Numbered from the stretch's first letter, positions 43,655 through 52,817 are shown. The stretch is DNA of 64,000 nt from Clostridium sp. OS1-26 (GCF_030915445.1 NZ_CP133264.1:4745208-4809207); one strand, 5' to 3'. Program-made: numbers and translations. Notes: generated by a model not told the origin, from the sequence alone.

Positions 43655-43885
43655 AAAAACTTTCATCCTAAAATCATAGGACGAAAGTTAATTCCGCGTT
43701 ACCACCTAAATTGATTAAGTAAACTTAATCCACTCATTATCTCTATATGGGGAGAATACCCTAAACCTACTACACAATAAAGTTTTCAGTTTACGCTCCA
43801 GAGCTTCTTTCTATAGAATCAAATTAGGCTTCCACCATCCCTAACTCGCTTTAAATCAATCTCTATATACTCTTCTCTTTCAACG
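43655..43885 (-). ncRNA. T-box leader (Glu) of gltX
   Basis: On the minus strand the leader holds the T-box AGGTGGTAACGCGGAATT (43707-43690), which is the antiterminator, and after it the terminator stem of about 10 bp (AACTTTCGTCC...GGATGAAAGTT, 43690-43659) with a T-run. Stem I begins AGAGAAGAGTATATAGAG at about 43885; the sequence CTATAGAAAGAAGC contains GAA, a glutamate codon, as the likely specifier. The gltX start is 32 bases downstream. This gives tRNA-Glu-controlled read-through. Confidence 0.9.
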
Positions 43886-44082
43886 CAATTATTAACATTA
43901 GTCTTTACAAAATATAGTACTATTATACATATACCACTGATTATTGTAAATAGTATACTTCCTTTATATTTATAAATGCTTATTTAAATAATGATTTCAT
44001 TTACTTATTGTAGTCGAGTATGGAACGCCCTCTCGAAATTTCCCCTGCACCAGTTCACTGTATCTAACCTAATGACATCTTT

Positions 44083-44424
44083 TTAACACGCAATGATTTC
44101 CTTAATCATAAATTCTTTTCCACATAATAACTCCCAGTGTCTATTTCCGCAGTTTGGGCATGTGTTATTATTCGCAATGAGATTAAAAACTTTATTACAC
44201 TTTCCGCAAATAGCATTGCCTGGTAATATCTCAATTTTTAATTTCGTATCCTTCAGCAATGTACCATCCACTGCAGCTGGATAACAGGCTTCAATATATC
44301 TTGGAATTATCGATGAAAGCTCACCAATTTGGAGAACCAATGTATCAATTTTTGTTAATGAATTTTTTCTTGAGAAATTTTCGACAGTTTCAATGACTTC
44401 AATCAAAACTCCCAATTCATGCAA
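44083..44424 (-). CDS. hypA: HypA nickel metallochaperone
   Basis: 113 residues from TTG 44424; the start is fixed by the mature N-terminus MHELGV, whose His2 and Glu3 bind nickel in HypA, and by GAGAGGTGAG five bases before it. The zinc site is CGKC (about 73-76) with CPNC (about 89-92). HypA passes nickel to target enzymes with HypB; here hypB is 2.8 kb upstream in the same run, and the Fe-S/FAD oxidoreductase lies between them. No hydrogenase genes are in the window. Confidence 0.9.
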   Translation of the reverse strand: MHELGVLIEVIETVENFSRKNSLTKIDTLVLQIGELSSIIPRYIEACYPAAVDGTLLKDTKLKIEILPGNAICGKCNKVFNLIANNNTCPNCGNRHWELLCGKEFMIKEIIAC

Positions 44425-44505
44425 ATGAACTCACCTCTCTTGACAAAGTATAAAGAACGGGAGAACTGTCGCTCTCTCGTCTTTTACTTCGTATAATTAT
44501 ATTAA

Positions 44506-47208
44506 TTATTCTGTCTTGCCTTTTTCTCCGAAGAAAACTGATTTCAAGGATTTTTTTACCTTTTTGACTACAATTCTTCCTTTCCGTTTGATGGCATATT
44601 TTATAATAGTGGATTTCATTTCTTTCAACTCTACTCCAGCACTATCATATTTCCTTACCAATGAAATCGCGTCAAATTTACACTTAGTAGTACAAACTCC
44701 ACATCCTACACATTGATAATCATCCACAACCACAGCTCCACAACCAAGGCAGCGCCCTGTTTCCTTCTTTACTTGTTCTTCTGTAAATGTAGTACGCAAA
44801 TCCTTAAAGCTTTGTTTTGATTTGTTGTTTCCATCTACATGAGGTGCTCTTTGTCTAGGTAGGCGGTCATAGCCGTCAAGGTTTAAGTTTTTCTTATCAA
44901 GAGGATGGTATTCTCTCTCACGACTTATTGTCAAATTATCTCCATGTACATAACGATGAATTGAAATCGCGCCTTGCTTACCTAAAGCAATGGCATCAAT
45001 AGCAAACTTAGGACCTGTTACCACATCTCCGCCAGCAAATACATCTAACTCTTCTGTTTTGAAAGTAAGAGGATCAGCTTTTACTGTCTTATTTGGATTT
45101 AATTCTATTTTAGAGTCTTTTAATAATCCACCCATATCGATTCCCTGACCTACTGAAATCAGGACATTGTTTGCCTTAACGATCTTAGTTTCATTTTCAT
45201 CGAATCCAGGATTAAACTTTCCATTTTCATCGAAGACAGAAAGGCATTTTTTAAATTCTACACCTACAACACGTCCATTTTCTTGAAGTATTCGCTTTGG
45301 CCCCCAGGAATTGTTGATGGTAATACCCTCTAGCAGTGCTTCATCAATTTCTTCCTCAAGGGCAGGCATTTCTTCCCGGTTTTCCAAACAATACATATCT
45401 ATTTGTAAATCACCAATTCTCTCAGCAGTCCTGGCAACGTCAATAGCAACATTTCCTCCACCAATGACGATAACTTCTCCCTCTATTTTTAAATCCTCAC
45501 CTAGGTTTACTTTACGTAAGAAGTCTACACCAGTCATTACGCCTTTGGCTTCTTCACTCTCTAATCCCAGTTTTTTGCCAGATTGAGCACCAATTGCTAT
45601 ATAAAATGCTTTGTAGCCAAGTCTTCTGAGTTCATGAAGGGTAACATCCTTGCCAATCTCAACACCTGTTTTAAATTCCACTCCTAATTCTTTTAAAACT
45701 TCAATTTCGGAATTTATTATTTCTTTTCCTAATCTAAAGGATGGAATTCCAAGTGTTAACATACCACCAAGCACCTTCTGCTTTTCAAACACTGTTACTT
45801 GGTATCCATCAACAGCTAGGAAATAAGCACAAGAAAGTCCCGCAGGTCCTGCACCCACTACAGCAATTTTTTCTGGCCTTTGCGCTTTCTTTTCAGGTAC
45901 AAAGCGTTGATCAGAATTTAAATCCTGGTCTGCAATAAATTTTTTGATATCATCAACGGCAATCGGCTCATCCACACTTGATCTTGTGCAAGCAGATTCA
46001 CAATTTCTTGGACAAATACGTCCGCAGATTGCTGGGAATGGATTTTCTTTCTTAATAAGCTCTAGTGCTTCACTATACCTTCCTTGAGCTGCCATCTTAA
46101 TATACCCTTGAACAGCTATGTGAGCTGGGCATTCAGATTTACAGGGACTTGTTCCGCTTTCAGCAACAACTTTTCTATGTCGATAATCAGGATTCCATTT
46201 GTCTGGTCCCCACTCCGTATCATATGGCGTTTCTCTTTCTTTCAAAGTGACAGGGTTTTTGTTGGTACATAAATTTTCGCCTAATGTTAATGCATTGACC
46301 TGGCAATTTTCCACACATTCTCCGCAAGCAACGCATTTATCCCGATCCACTTGTGCTACATAGTTTGACCGAACAAAATCAGGGCTTCTAAAAAGATTTG
46401 CATTTCTTAAGGCTAAGCAAGAACAACCACAGCAATTACAAATGGCGAGGGTTTTTCCCGGTCCGTTTGCATTCGGTATCTGATGTACCATACCTTCTTT
46501 TTCTGCTTGTTTAACAATGGCAAAGGCCTCTTTCCTGGTAATGCGTCTGCCTCTTCCTGTACGAATATAAAAATCAGCAGCGGGACCAAGCTGAATACAC
46601 ATCTCTTCAATTGTATGTCCACATCCTTCGCCCATGGTTCTTCTGACTACACGACATGCACAATCTGTAGCAGAGAAAGTGTCATGTTTATTTAGAAGGT
46701 CTGCAATTTCCTCATAAGAAGCCCTTCTGGTATCGCCCTCGATGGCACTTTGTATGGGAATAACTCGCATTATCCCTAGCCCTGGAGGAACATTTCCTGC
46801 CAACATCCCACCTACTTTTCTTGTATATTCTTCAAAGCACTCAGCAATTACTGGATACTTATTAACATTTTCCTTATTCACAACCATGTATTCCATGACA
46901 CCAGGAACAAAGAGTTCAAGAAAATATTTGTTAACACCATTTTCTGGTTCTAATTTAATAACACCATCAACCGCCAATTGGAATAGAATCCGCTCTACTT
47001 CCTCCACAGGTTTACCACAGAGAGCAGCAACTTCTTCTACGCTTTTAGGTTTGCGAAACTCCAGGCAAAGTGCCACTTCTGCCATTTCATTCGTAACAAC
47101 CGGCTCCATAATTCTATATTCTGGGTCTTTTGGCGTTACTTTTACTAACCCACCAGTAATCCCACCAGCAATCTTATTCGCCAGTTCGAGTACTTTTTGT
47201 TTTACCAT
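44506..47208 (-). CDS. 900-residue Fe-S/FAD oxidoreductase of the GltD type
   Basis: Order: winged-helix-like N-terminus (about 35-90), a cysteine region (ACRVVRRTMGEGCGHTIEEMC; AICNCCGCSC), a ferredoxin site DKCVACGECVENCQVNALTL (about 290), a GltD-type Fe-S N-domain (SECPAHIAVQGY, CGRICPRNCESACTR; about 350-430), FAD loop VVGAGPAGLSCAYF (about 447), NADPH loop VIGGGNVAIDVARTAERIG (about 580), FAD end GGDVVTG, and a C-terminal ferredoxin (CVGCGVCTTKCKFDAI; about 845). It moves electrons from NAD(P)H through FAD and clusters to an unknown partner. It lies 35 bases after hypB and 81 before hypA, with TetR and DUF5692 genes upstream. Start ATG is behind GGAGGGGAG. Confidence 0.85.
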   Translation of the reverse strand: MVKQKVLELANKIAGGITGGLVKVTPKDPEYRIMEPVVTNEMAEVALCLEFRKPKSVEEVAALCGKPVEEVERILFQLAVDGVIKLEPENGVNKYFLELFVPGVMEYMVVNKENVNKYPVIAECFEEYTRKVGGMLAGNVPPGLGIMRVIPIQSAIEGDTRRASYEEIADLLNKHDTFSATDCACRVVRRTMGEGCGHTIEEMCIQLGPAADFYIRTGRGRRITRKEAFAIVKQAEKEGMVHQIPNANGPGKTLAICNCCGCSCLALRNANLFRSPDFVRSNYVAQVDRDKCVACGECVENCQVNALTLGENLCTNKNPVTLKERETPYDTEWGPDKWNPDYRHRKVVAESGTSPCKSECPAHIAVQGYIKMAAQGRYSEALELIKKENPFPAICGRICPRNCESACTRSSVDEPIAVDDIKKFIADQDLNSDQRFVPEKKAQRPEKIAVVGAGPAGLSCAYFLAVDGYQVTVFEKQKVLGGMLTLGIPSFRLGKEIINSEIEVLKELGVEFKTGVEIGKDVTLHELRRLGYKAFYIAIGAQSGKKLGLESEEAKGVMTGVDFLRKVNLGEDLKIEGEVIVIGGGNVAIDVARTAERIGDLQIDMYCLENREEMPALEEEIDEALLEGITINNSWGPKRILQENGRVVGVEFKKCLSVFDENGKFNPGFDENETKIVKANNVLISVGQGIDMGGLLKDSKIELNPNKTVKADPLTFKTEELDVFAGGDVVTGPKFAIDAIALGKQGAISIHRYVHGDNLTISREREYHPLDKKNLNLDGYDRLPRQRAPHVDGNNKSKQSFKDLRTTFTEEQVKKETGRCLGCGAVVVDDYQCVGCGVCTTKCKFDAISLVRKYDSAGVELKEMKSTIIKYAIKRKGRIVVKKVKKSLKSVFFGEKGKTE

Positions 47209-47243
47209 ATTTACTCCCCTCCAAATAAAGTTTAATTATGGTA

Positions 47244-47915
47244 CTATTCTTCATTCCAATTTTTAACCTCCGTACGTATCCACTTAACCCATGCATCAAT
47301 TCCTTCGCCAGTTTTAGCAGAGATTGGAATAACCTTAATATTAGGGTTTAATTTTTTTACACGTTCTTTAACCGCCTCAAAATCAAAATCAAAAGTACCT
47401 ATTGCATCGATCTTGTTAATTAATAAAACATCAACAATAGAAAACATTAAAGGATATTTCAGAGGTTTATCATCTCCCTCTGGTATACTTAAAATCATGG
47501 CATTTTTTGATGCACCAGTGTCAAATTCCGCTGGACAAACCAAGTTTCCTACATTTTCTAAGATGACAAAATCAACACCTTCTGTTCCCAGTCCCAGTAG
47601 ACCTTGTTTTGTCATATCTGCATCAAGATGACACATCCCACCTGTGTGCAATTGGATTACCTTAGCCCCGGTCTGAGCAACAATATGAGCATCGACATCT
47701 GAGTCGATATCCGCTTCTAAAACGCCAATATTCAGTTCATCTTTCAAAGCTTCAATAGTTCTTAAAACAGTTGTTGTTTTACCGGAACCTGGTGATGACA
47801 TCAGATTCAATAAAAAGGTCTTATCTTTTTTTAATTCTCCCCTAAGCAAATCTGCTCGTCGATCATTATTCTCAAAAACACTTTGCTTAATCTCAAGAAC
47901 TTTAAATGTATCCAT
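47244..47915 (-). CDS. hypB: HypB nickel-inserting GTPase
   Basis: 223 residues from ATG 47915, chosen because GGAGGGG lies 6 bases before it. GTPase motifs: Walker A SSPGSGKTT (about 38-46), ADIDSDVDAHI, and NKID (about 159) for guanine specificity. The metal-binding triad of the G-domain is present as HTGGMCHLDADM. The N-terminal His-rich stretch of some HypB proteins is absent. HypB works with HypA to load nickel. It follows the DUF5692-like gene by 102 bases. In the absence of hydrogenase genes in the window the client is unknown. Confidence 0.92.
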   Translation of the reverse strand: MDTFKVLEIKQSVFENNDRRADLLRGELKKDKTFLLNLMSSPGSGKTTTVLRTIEALKDELNIGVLEADIDSDVDAHIVAQTGAKVIQLHTGGMCHLDADMTKQGLLGLGTEGVDFVILENVGNLVCPAEFDTGASKNAMILSIPEGDDKPLKYPLMFSIVDVLLINKIDAIGTFDFDFEAVKERVKKLNPNIKVIPISAKTGEGIDAWVKWIRTEVKNWNEE

Positions 47916-48017
47916 ATAATTCCCCTCCATTTGATCCTAAGTTTTATTTTTACTTGTATTTATTCTAAGGATAATAAACAAAAGCCAATTTCCCTAATTA
48001 TGGCTATAAATTCTGAT

Positions 48018-49034
48018 TTAATGATAAAAAACATTATCCTGTTGTAATGATCTTTGTTCTGCAAGTGCTTTGACTTCCTTATATCCTTTCAAATCTGTGT
48101 AAAGCTCGCTAAGATAAGGATTTCTCTTCGTTTTAACTACTTTGTAAATCATATAAACAAGTACTGCTATATTTGCAGCTAATGCTGCGAAACTAAATGC
48201 AAATAATGGCACCGTATTGTAGGATGACGAAACCGCAAAGGCACCCTTATCAATGAATGATGGGAATGTCTGTGCAAACATACACCATATGGCCAGAGTT
48301 TGTGCACGATGCTGCAGCCACGCTCCTTTTCCCACAGTAAATGCACAAAGGGTTGGAGCTAATAGTAAAGCAAAACCGCAATACCAAGCATGACCTGGCA
48401 GGCAATTATATGTGTAAGCAAAATTCCATAAATCATAAGCTATTATCCAAAACCACAGCATATCAGGCCACAGCATATCTTTGCTGCCATCTTTAGCAGT
48501 ACATTTTTTTATGCAAATTCCAAACCATCCGGTTATAGTTATGATGTTTAGGATACCTGCTATACCATTCATGAAATTCCAGGGACCACCAAGCACATAC
48601 ATAGCTTCGTCTACTAAATTCCCTCCCGTTGGATATTGGATACCAACCTGGAAATCGCGAAGTACTGCCTCGATAATGTTGATAGTAAGGATAAGTGGTG
48701 GGAAACATAAAGCCCATTTTTTATCAGATAATCTCCATTCTTTACCTGTGAATTTATTTTTCCATTTAACATGTCTGATGCACCAAAAACCTATGCATCC
48801 AGCTGTAGAAGAATACACCTTTGCCAAATGGAACCAGTCTGTATAAGTTGTGTCACTTAATACCGTAAACCATAATATTGATAGTATTATCGGTAAAATA
48901 ACAAAACAGAAAAAACCAACATATTTCCATCTGCGCGCTATTTCATTAAAGCCAAAGAGTGCAGCAAAAACAATTACCCAAACACCCCATACACTTAGTG
49001 CTGATGCGCCATTGGTGTAATTAAAAATAAACAT
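48018..49034 (-). CDS. DUF5692-like polytopic membrane protein
   Basis: 338 residues with eight or nine membrane segments and a hydrophilic tail of about 45 residues. Notable loops rich in Trp, Cys and His: WFHLAKVYSSTAGCIGFWCIRHVKWKNKF, GGPWNFMNGIAG, DMLWFWIIAYDLWNFAYTYNCLPGHAWYCG and LQHRAQTLAIWCMFAQTFP. I assign it to DUF5692 by memory of this Trp-rich pattern, with moderate certainty. It is not a known nickel transporter (no NikM, RcnA or NiCoT motif). It follows TetR and precedes hypB. The clustered His/Cys residues could bind a metal or heme; that is speculation. Confidence 0.75.
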   Translation of the reverse strand: MFIFNYTNGASALSVWGVWVIVFAALFGFNEIARRWKYVGFFCFVILPIILSILWFTVLSDTTYTDWFHLAKVYSSTAGCIGFWCIRHVKWKNKFTGKEWRLSDKKWALCFPPLILTINIIEAVLRDFQVGIQYPTGGNLVDEAMYVLGGPWNFMNGIAGILNIITITGWFGICIKKCTAKDGSKDMLWPDMLWFWIIAYDLWNFAYTYNCLPGHAWYCGFALLLAPTLCAFTVGKGAWLQHRAQTLAIWCMFAQTFPSFIDKGAFAVSSSYNTVPLFAFSFAALAANIAVLVYMIYKVVKTKRNPYLSELYTDLKGYKEVKALAEQRSLQQDNVFYH

Positions 49035-49078
49035 GTCGTAACCTCCTTAATATAAACAGTTAGTGTTCTATTAAATTC

Positions 49079-49108
49079 ATTTTACAATTTCTGTAAAACA
49101 ATCTTCAA
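49079..49108 (-). promoter_or_regulatory. Promoter and TetR-type palindrome before the DUF5692-hyp operon
   Basis: On the minus strand TTGAAG (49108-49103), 18 bases, TAAAAT (49084-49079). The palindrome TTTTAC-N7-GTAAAA (49080-49098) covers the -10, and an 8-bp-stem hairpin (AATAGACA/TGTCTATT, 49108-49133) lies upstream. The TetR gene just before is the obvious candidate regulator. Confidence 0.6.
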
Positions 49109-49159
49109 TAGACAAAAAAGAAAGTGTCTATTTTGAACACCTTCTTCTTTCTGCGAAAA

Positions 49160-49735
49160 TTATTTTTTTATTTCTTCTTTTACAAAGGCAGCCACAGAGC
49201 GAGGAATACTTCCTGTTATCATGATCAAAAGCTTTTTAAGTATAATTTCTGGTTCCTCTTTCATTCCTTCACTTACCCAGTCTATCATCAACCCATTAAA
49301 CACATGTCTATAAAAATTAACGATGAACTTTTGATCTTTCTCCTTTAATTTTACTCCCATTTTTTCAACACACTCTTCAACCACATCGTCCAGCAACCTG
49401 TTGGAAAGATTTGTAAAGTAGGTATTGGCTTCAGTCCAATAAGAAGATTTATATACATGTAAAATCATTTTCGAATTTTTCTTCAGATAATTCATTGTAG
49501 CCAGGAACCCACCACCCCAGTTTTCAAAGGTTCTATTTTGCGCAATTTCTATTGATAATTCCTCAAAAAATATGAATTTAAAAACGTCCATAATATCAGT
49601 AAAGTGATTATAAAAAGTCTGCCTGTTTAGATCACAATGTTCGCAAATTCCCTTCACTGTAATTTTATCTATATATTTCTTGTTTAATAATTGTTTAAAT
49701 GAGTCAATTATTGCAGATTTAGCATTCTGTCTCAT
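49160..49735 (-). CDS. TetR-family regulator (DhaS-like C-terminus)
   Basis: 191 residues. N-terminal HTH: AKSAIIDSFKQLLNKKYIDKITVKGICEHCDLNRQTFYNHFTDIMDVF; the C-terminal part (IEIAQNRTFENWGGGFLATM and RHVFNGLMIDWVSEGMKEEPE) resembles the DhaS/TetR_C_33-like group. It sits between larB (47 bases upstream) and the DUF5692-like gene, all on one strand, with the palindromic promoter directly behind it. Probably controls the DUF5692-hypB-oxidoreductase-hypA operon. A Cys-containing helix (CEHCDLNR) in the HTH is unusual and could be redox- or metal-responsive. Confidence 0.85.
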   Translation of the reverse strand: MRQNAKSAIIDSFKQLLNKKYIDKITVKGICEHCDLNRQTFYNHFTDIMDVFKFIFFEELSIEIAQNRTFENWGGGFLATMNYLKKNSKMILHVYKSSYWTEANTYFTNLSNRLLDDVVEECVEKMGVKLKEKDQKFIVNFYRHVFNGLMIDWVSEGMKEEPEIILKKLLIMITGSIPRSVAAFVKEEIKK

Positions 49736-49782
49736 AATCTTCTCCTCTAATACAAAAATATTAATTTCTCTCTATCCGAACC

Positions 49783-50529
49783 TTATAACTTGTTAATTAT
49801 ACTAGCATTATATGCTGCACCAAATCCATTATCTATATTTACTACACTTACACCACTAGCACAACTATTTAACATGGACAATAAAGCTGCAACTCCTCCA
49901 AAGTTTGCTCCATAACCAACGCTTGTCGGAACTGCTATCACAGGTTTGTCCACAAGACCACCTATAACACTAGCTAGTGCCCCTTCCATTCCTGCAATCA
50001 CTATAACTACTTTTGCACCTCTAATAACATCTAATCTTGAAAAAATCCTGTGTATACCTGCAACACCTACATCAATTATTTTTTCAACTCTATTACCTAG
50101 TATTTTAGCGGTTTCAAAAGCTTCTTCTACCACTGGTAAATCAGAAGTACCTGCTGAGACAATTGCAATATAGTTCTCTGTGGGAGTCTGTTCCTTCTTC
50201 ATAATAGTTATTGTTCTTCCAAGCTTATTATATTCCGCTTCATCACATATTTCTTTTACTGCATTATACATTTCTTCTGTAGCTCTGGTTCCTAATATAT
50301 TATTATTCTTCGTAAGCATAAATTTAATTATATCTCTAACTTGCTCTACTGTTTTTCCTTCACAATATATTACTTCTGGATATCCCACTCTAATCTCTCT
50401 GTGATTATCTATTCTAGCAAACCCTAAATCTTTAAAAGGTAAATCTTTTAATTTTTCAAGAGCTTCTTCTATATTTATTCTATCGTCTTTAACGAGCTCT
50501 AATAGATTTTTGATTTCTTCTTTATTCAT
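49783..50529 (-). CDS. larB: LarB, pyridinium-3,5-biscarboxylic acid mononucleotide synthase
   Basis: 248 residues. The C-terminal two-thirds has the PurE-like fold: VSAGTSDLPVVEEAFETAKILG (about 127-148), DVGVAGIHRIFSRL and VVIAGMEGALASVIGGLVDKPVIAVPTSVGYGANFGG. LarB carboxylates and hydrolyses nicotinate adenine dinucleotide, the first step of nickel-pincer nucleotide cofactor synthesis. Encoded 83 bases after larE on the same strand. Its substrate, NaAD, links this region to the NAD pathway, though the salvage operon at 1-2009 is far away. Confidence 0.93.
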   Translation of the reverse strand: MNKEEIKNLLELVKDDRINIEEALEKLKDLPFKDLGFARIDNHREIRVGYPEVIYCEGKTVEQVRDIIKFMLTKNNNILGTRATEEMYNAVKEICDEAEYNKLGRTITIMKKEQTPTENYIAIVSAGTSDLPVVEEAFETAKILGNRVEKIIDVGVAGIHRIFSRLDVIRGAKVVIVIAGMEGALASVIGGLVDKPVIAVPTSVGYGANFGGVAALLSMLNSCASGVSVVNIDNGFGAAYNASIINKL

Positions 50530-50612
50530 TAGCTTTATAATCCTCCTAAGATTCTTTCACTAACTTTTCTATACTTCTGAATTTCCTTTTAATTATGTTA
50601 ATATTAATTCTC

Positions 50613-51425
50613 TTAATTAGCATTTTGGGAAATAGTTTCATTGAAGCTACCTACTCTATATCCTTGTAAGTCTAATGTTACATATTTAAATCCACATTCT
50701 TTTATCTTTTCAGCAATAGTGTCTAAAAATTCTTCATCAAATAATTTACTTCTGTCAGACTTAGCTACTTCAACTCTTGCTAAATCTCCATGGCACCTTA
50801 CCCTAACAGCTCTAAACCCTATGCTCATCATATATTTCTCTGCATTTTCAATCTTCTCGAAATCCTCTACCTTTAGTTCATTTCCATAAGGTATTCTAGT
50901 CAAAAGGCAAGCATATGGTGGTTTATCCCAAGTATTAAGTCCCAATTCTTTAGAAAAAGCTCTTATTTCTGCTTTAGTTAATTTGCATTCTAAAAGTGGA
51001 CTTTTTACTTCCAATTCCTTTAAGGCTTTAAGACCTGGCCTATAATCACTTATATCATCAAAGTTAGTTCCATCAATTACATGATCATATCCTTGTTCTT
51101 TAGCAATAGATAATATCATACTAAACACTGCAGTTTTGCAAAGATAACATCTATCTTCTGGATTAAATTTAATTGAATCAATAATTGGTGCTTCTATAAT
51201 TTCATGCTGTACACCTAACTCTTTTACCAGTTCTTTAGCTTCTGCTATTTCCCACTTTGGAATATATGGTGATAAGATTGTCACCGCCTTTACATTATCA
51301 CCAAGAGCTTCTTTTGATACTCTAAGTAAAAAAGTACTGTCTACTCCTCCGGAAAATGCTAATACTACTTTTCCTAAACCTTTAAGGTATTTTACTAACT
51401 CATTATATTTATCATTATTAATCAT
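50613..51425 (-). CDS. larE: LarE, ATP-dependent sulfur transferase
   Basis: 270 residues with PP-loop SGGVDST (about 25-31) and RCYLCKTAVF (about 92-101). The WDKPPYACLLTRIPYG stretch (about 165-180) contains the cysteine that in Lactobacillus LarE is the sacrificial sulfur donor. LarE puts two sulfurs into P2CMN to make P2TMN for nickel binding. The gene overlaps larC by 8 bases (51418-51425), indicating tight coupling. Only the one cysteine of that segment is seen, so this looks like the sacrificial rather than the Fe-S-cluster class; that point is inferred. Confidence 0.93.
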   Translation of the reverse strand: MINNDKYNELVKYLKGLGKVVLAFSGGVDSTFLLRVSKEALGDNVKAVTILSPYIPKWEIAEAKELVKELGVQHEIIEAPIIDSIKFNPEDRCYLCKTAVFSMILSIAKEQGYDHVIDGTNFDDISDYRPGLKALKELEVKSPLLECKLTKAEIRAFSKELGLNTWDKPPYACLLTRIPYGNELKVEDFEKIENAEKYMMSIGFRAVRVRCHGDLARVEVAKSDRSKLFDEEFLDTIAEKIKECGFKYVTLDLQGYRVGSFNETISQNAN

Positions 51426-52308
51426 TTATATTTCCTGCCTCTCCCAAATAAACTCTTAATACATTTGGAATTTCTAAATCTTTATGACCTATTCCGTAAC
51501 CTATCTTCTTAATTGAAAAATCAAGCTTTTGAGTAAATTCCTGAGCATTTGTTGCCAGTATTGCAGCCCCAGTAGGAGTGGTTGTTTCAAACTGCACTAT
51601 ACCAGTTTTTATAGGAATATTCTTTAATATTTCTACCGTCGCTGGAGCTGGAACTGGCATTAGTCCATGAGCACATTTAACAAATCCACCTCCAACTTGA
51701 ACAGGTGATGCAATAATTTTATCAACTTTTAAATAATCTAAACAAATAGCCGCTCCCACCATATCTATAATTGAATCGATAGCTCCTACCTCATGAAAAT
51801 GTACTTCATATAAGTCTTTTCCATGAACCTTTGCTTCTGCTTCTGCTACTTTCATAAACATATCTAAGCTTAGCTTTTTAACTTTATCACTTAAATCACT
51901 TGAATTTATTATTTCCTCTATATCCTTCAAGTTTCTATGATGATGCTCTTGATTGTGAACATGCCATCCGTGACTATGTTCATGATTATGATTATTTTCA
52001 CCATGATGGTGCTCTTCATCGCTATGATGATGAGAGTGTTCATGAGTATGTTCATGGCTATGCTCATGTGAAGCTTGCTCTGAACTATGTTCCTTATCAT
52101 TTAATTTGTCTTTTAATATGACATCTACTCTAGTTCCTGTTATTCCAAGTTTGGCAGATCTTTCAATTTCTATTTCATACTCAGAATTTAAGTTCATTTT
52201 CGAAAGTTCCTGCATTAAATATTCCTTAGGAACCCCTAAATCTATTAGCGCTGCTATATTCATATCACCACTTATTCCACAGAAACAATCATAATATAAA
52301 ATCTTCAT
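51418..52308 (-). CDS. larC: LarC nickel-insertion protein, LarC1 part only, His-rich
   Basis: 296 residues from ATG 52308, behind GAGGGAGAG; the open frame to 52362 is not used. Begins MKILYYDCFCGISGDMN, the conserved LarC start. A loop at 74-124 holds 22 histidines in 51 residues, a nickel-storage or -binding stretch. The conserved part ends PNVLRVYLGEAGN, after which typical LarC (about 400 residues) continues with the LarC2 domain (CTP binding and cyclometallation). Here the stop comes at once and larE begins inside the last codons. LarC inserts nickel into P2TMN. The missing LarC2 must be elsewhere or not needed. Confidence 0.9.
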   Translation of the reverse strand: MKILYYDCFCGISGDMNIAALIDLGVPKEYLMQELSKMNLNSEYEIEIERSAKLGITGTRVDVILKDKLNDKEHSSEQASHEHSHEHTHEHSHHHSDEEHHHGENNHNHEHSHGWHVHNQEHHHRNLKDIEEIINSSDLSDKVKKLSLDMFMKVAEAEAKVHGKDLYEVHFHEVGAIDSIIDMVGAAICLDYLKVDKIIASPVQVGGGFVKCAHGLMPVPAPATVEILKNIPIKTGIVQFETTTPTGAAILATNAQEFTQKLDFSIKKIGYGIGHKDLEIPNVLRVYLGEAGNIND

Positions 52309-52430
52309 GTCTATCTCTCCCTCTAACCATTTGAATTTTAGCTTATATCTTGTCAAAAACATCTAGAAACTTTAATGATAATCCAGACAATCTTGGAGAA
52401 ATCGCCATTTGATTCTCTATTTATCAATTA

Positions 52431-52817
52431 TTAGTTATCCGTTCTTTTTAATTGTCCTTCTTTTATCAATACTCTTTCTTCATATCCATCAATTTTCTTA
52501 TCCAACCGTTCCAAGGTTTGCTGCATTTCTTTAATTTTTTCAGCAAGCTGACTACGTTGTTCTATCAAAAGTTCTTTTCTAGCCTTGATTGTAGAAGTTC
52601 CTTGCTGGAACATACTTACATACTCTACTAAGACTTCAATAGAAAGTCCTGCACTACGCATACATTTTATAAAATTAACCCAATTACAATCTTCTTCTGT
52701 ATAGTCCCTGATTCCGCTTGCATTTCGATTCACTGATGGAATTAAACCAATTCGCTCATAATATCGCAGCGTATCTGCTGAAAGGTTAAATCTTTTACTT
52801 ACTTCCGCAATCGTCAT
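52431..52817 (-). CDS. MerR-family regulator of the aldo/keto reductase genes
   Basis: 128 residues from ATG 52817, with AGGAGGTG 7 bases before it. The MerR HTH is clear (MTIAEVSKRFNLSADTLRYYERIGLIPSVNRNASGIRDYTEED), followed by a coiled coil (about 80-118; ARKELLIEQRSQLAEKIKEMQQTLERLDKKI). One cysteine (Cys60, FIKCMRSAGL) is conserved in the aldehyde-sensing NmlR/AdhR-like class; this part of the call is by family memory. It lies 19 bases after the AKR at 52837-53991, so it is co-transcribed with it, and two promoters with 19-bp spacers and MerR dyads precede both AKR genes. Confidence 0.88.
   Translation of the reverse strand: MTIAEVSKRFNLSADTLRYYERIGLIPSVNRNASGIRDYTEEDCNWVNFIKCMRSAGLSIEVLVEYVSMFQQGTSTIKARKELLIEQRSQLAEKIKEMQQTLERLDKKIDGYEERVLIKEGQLKRTDN

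Noticed and set aside
43886..44082. Search for a second leader RNA or small gene before the gltX T-box
   Set aside because: No T-box, riboswitch core or open frame with a site was found.
44430..44480. GAGAGCGACAGTTCTC hairpin between the flavoenzyme and hypA
   Set aside because: Stem is short with a mismatch and no T-run; not enough for a terminator.
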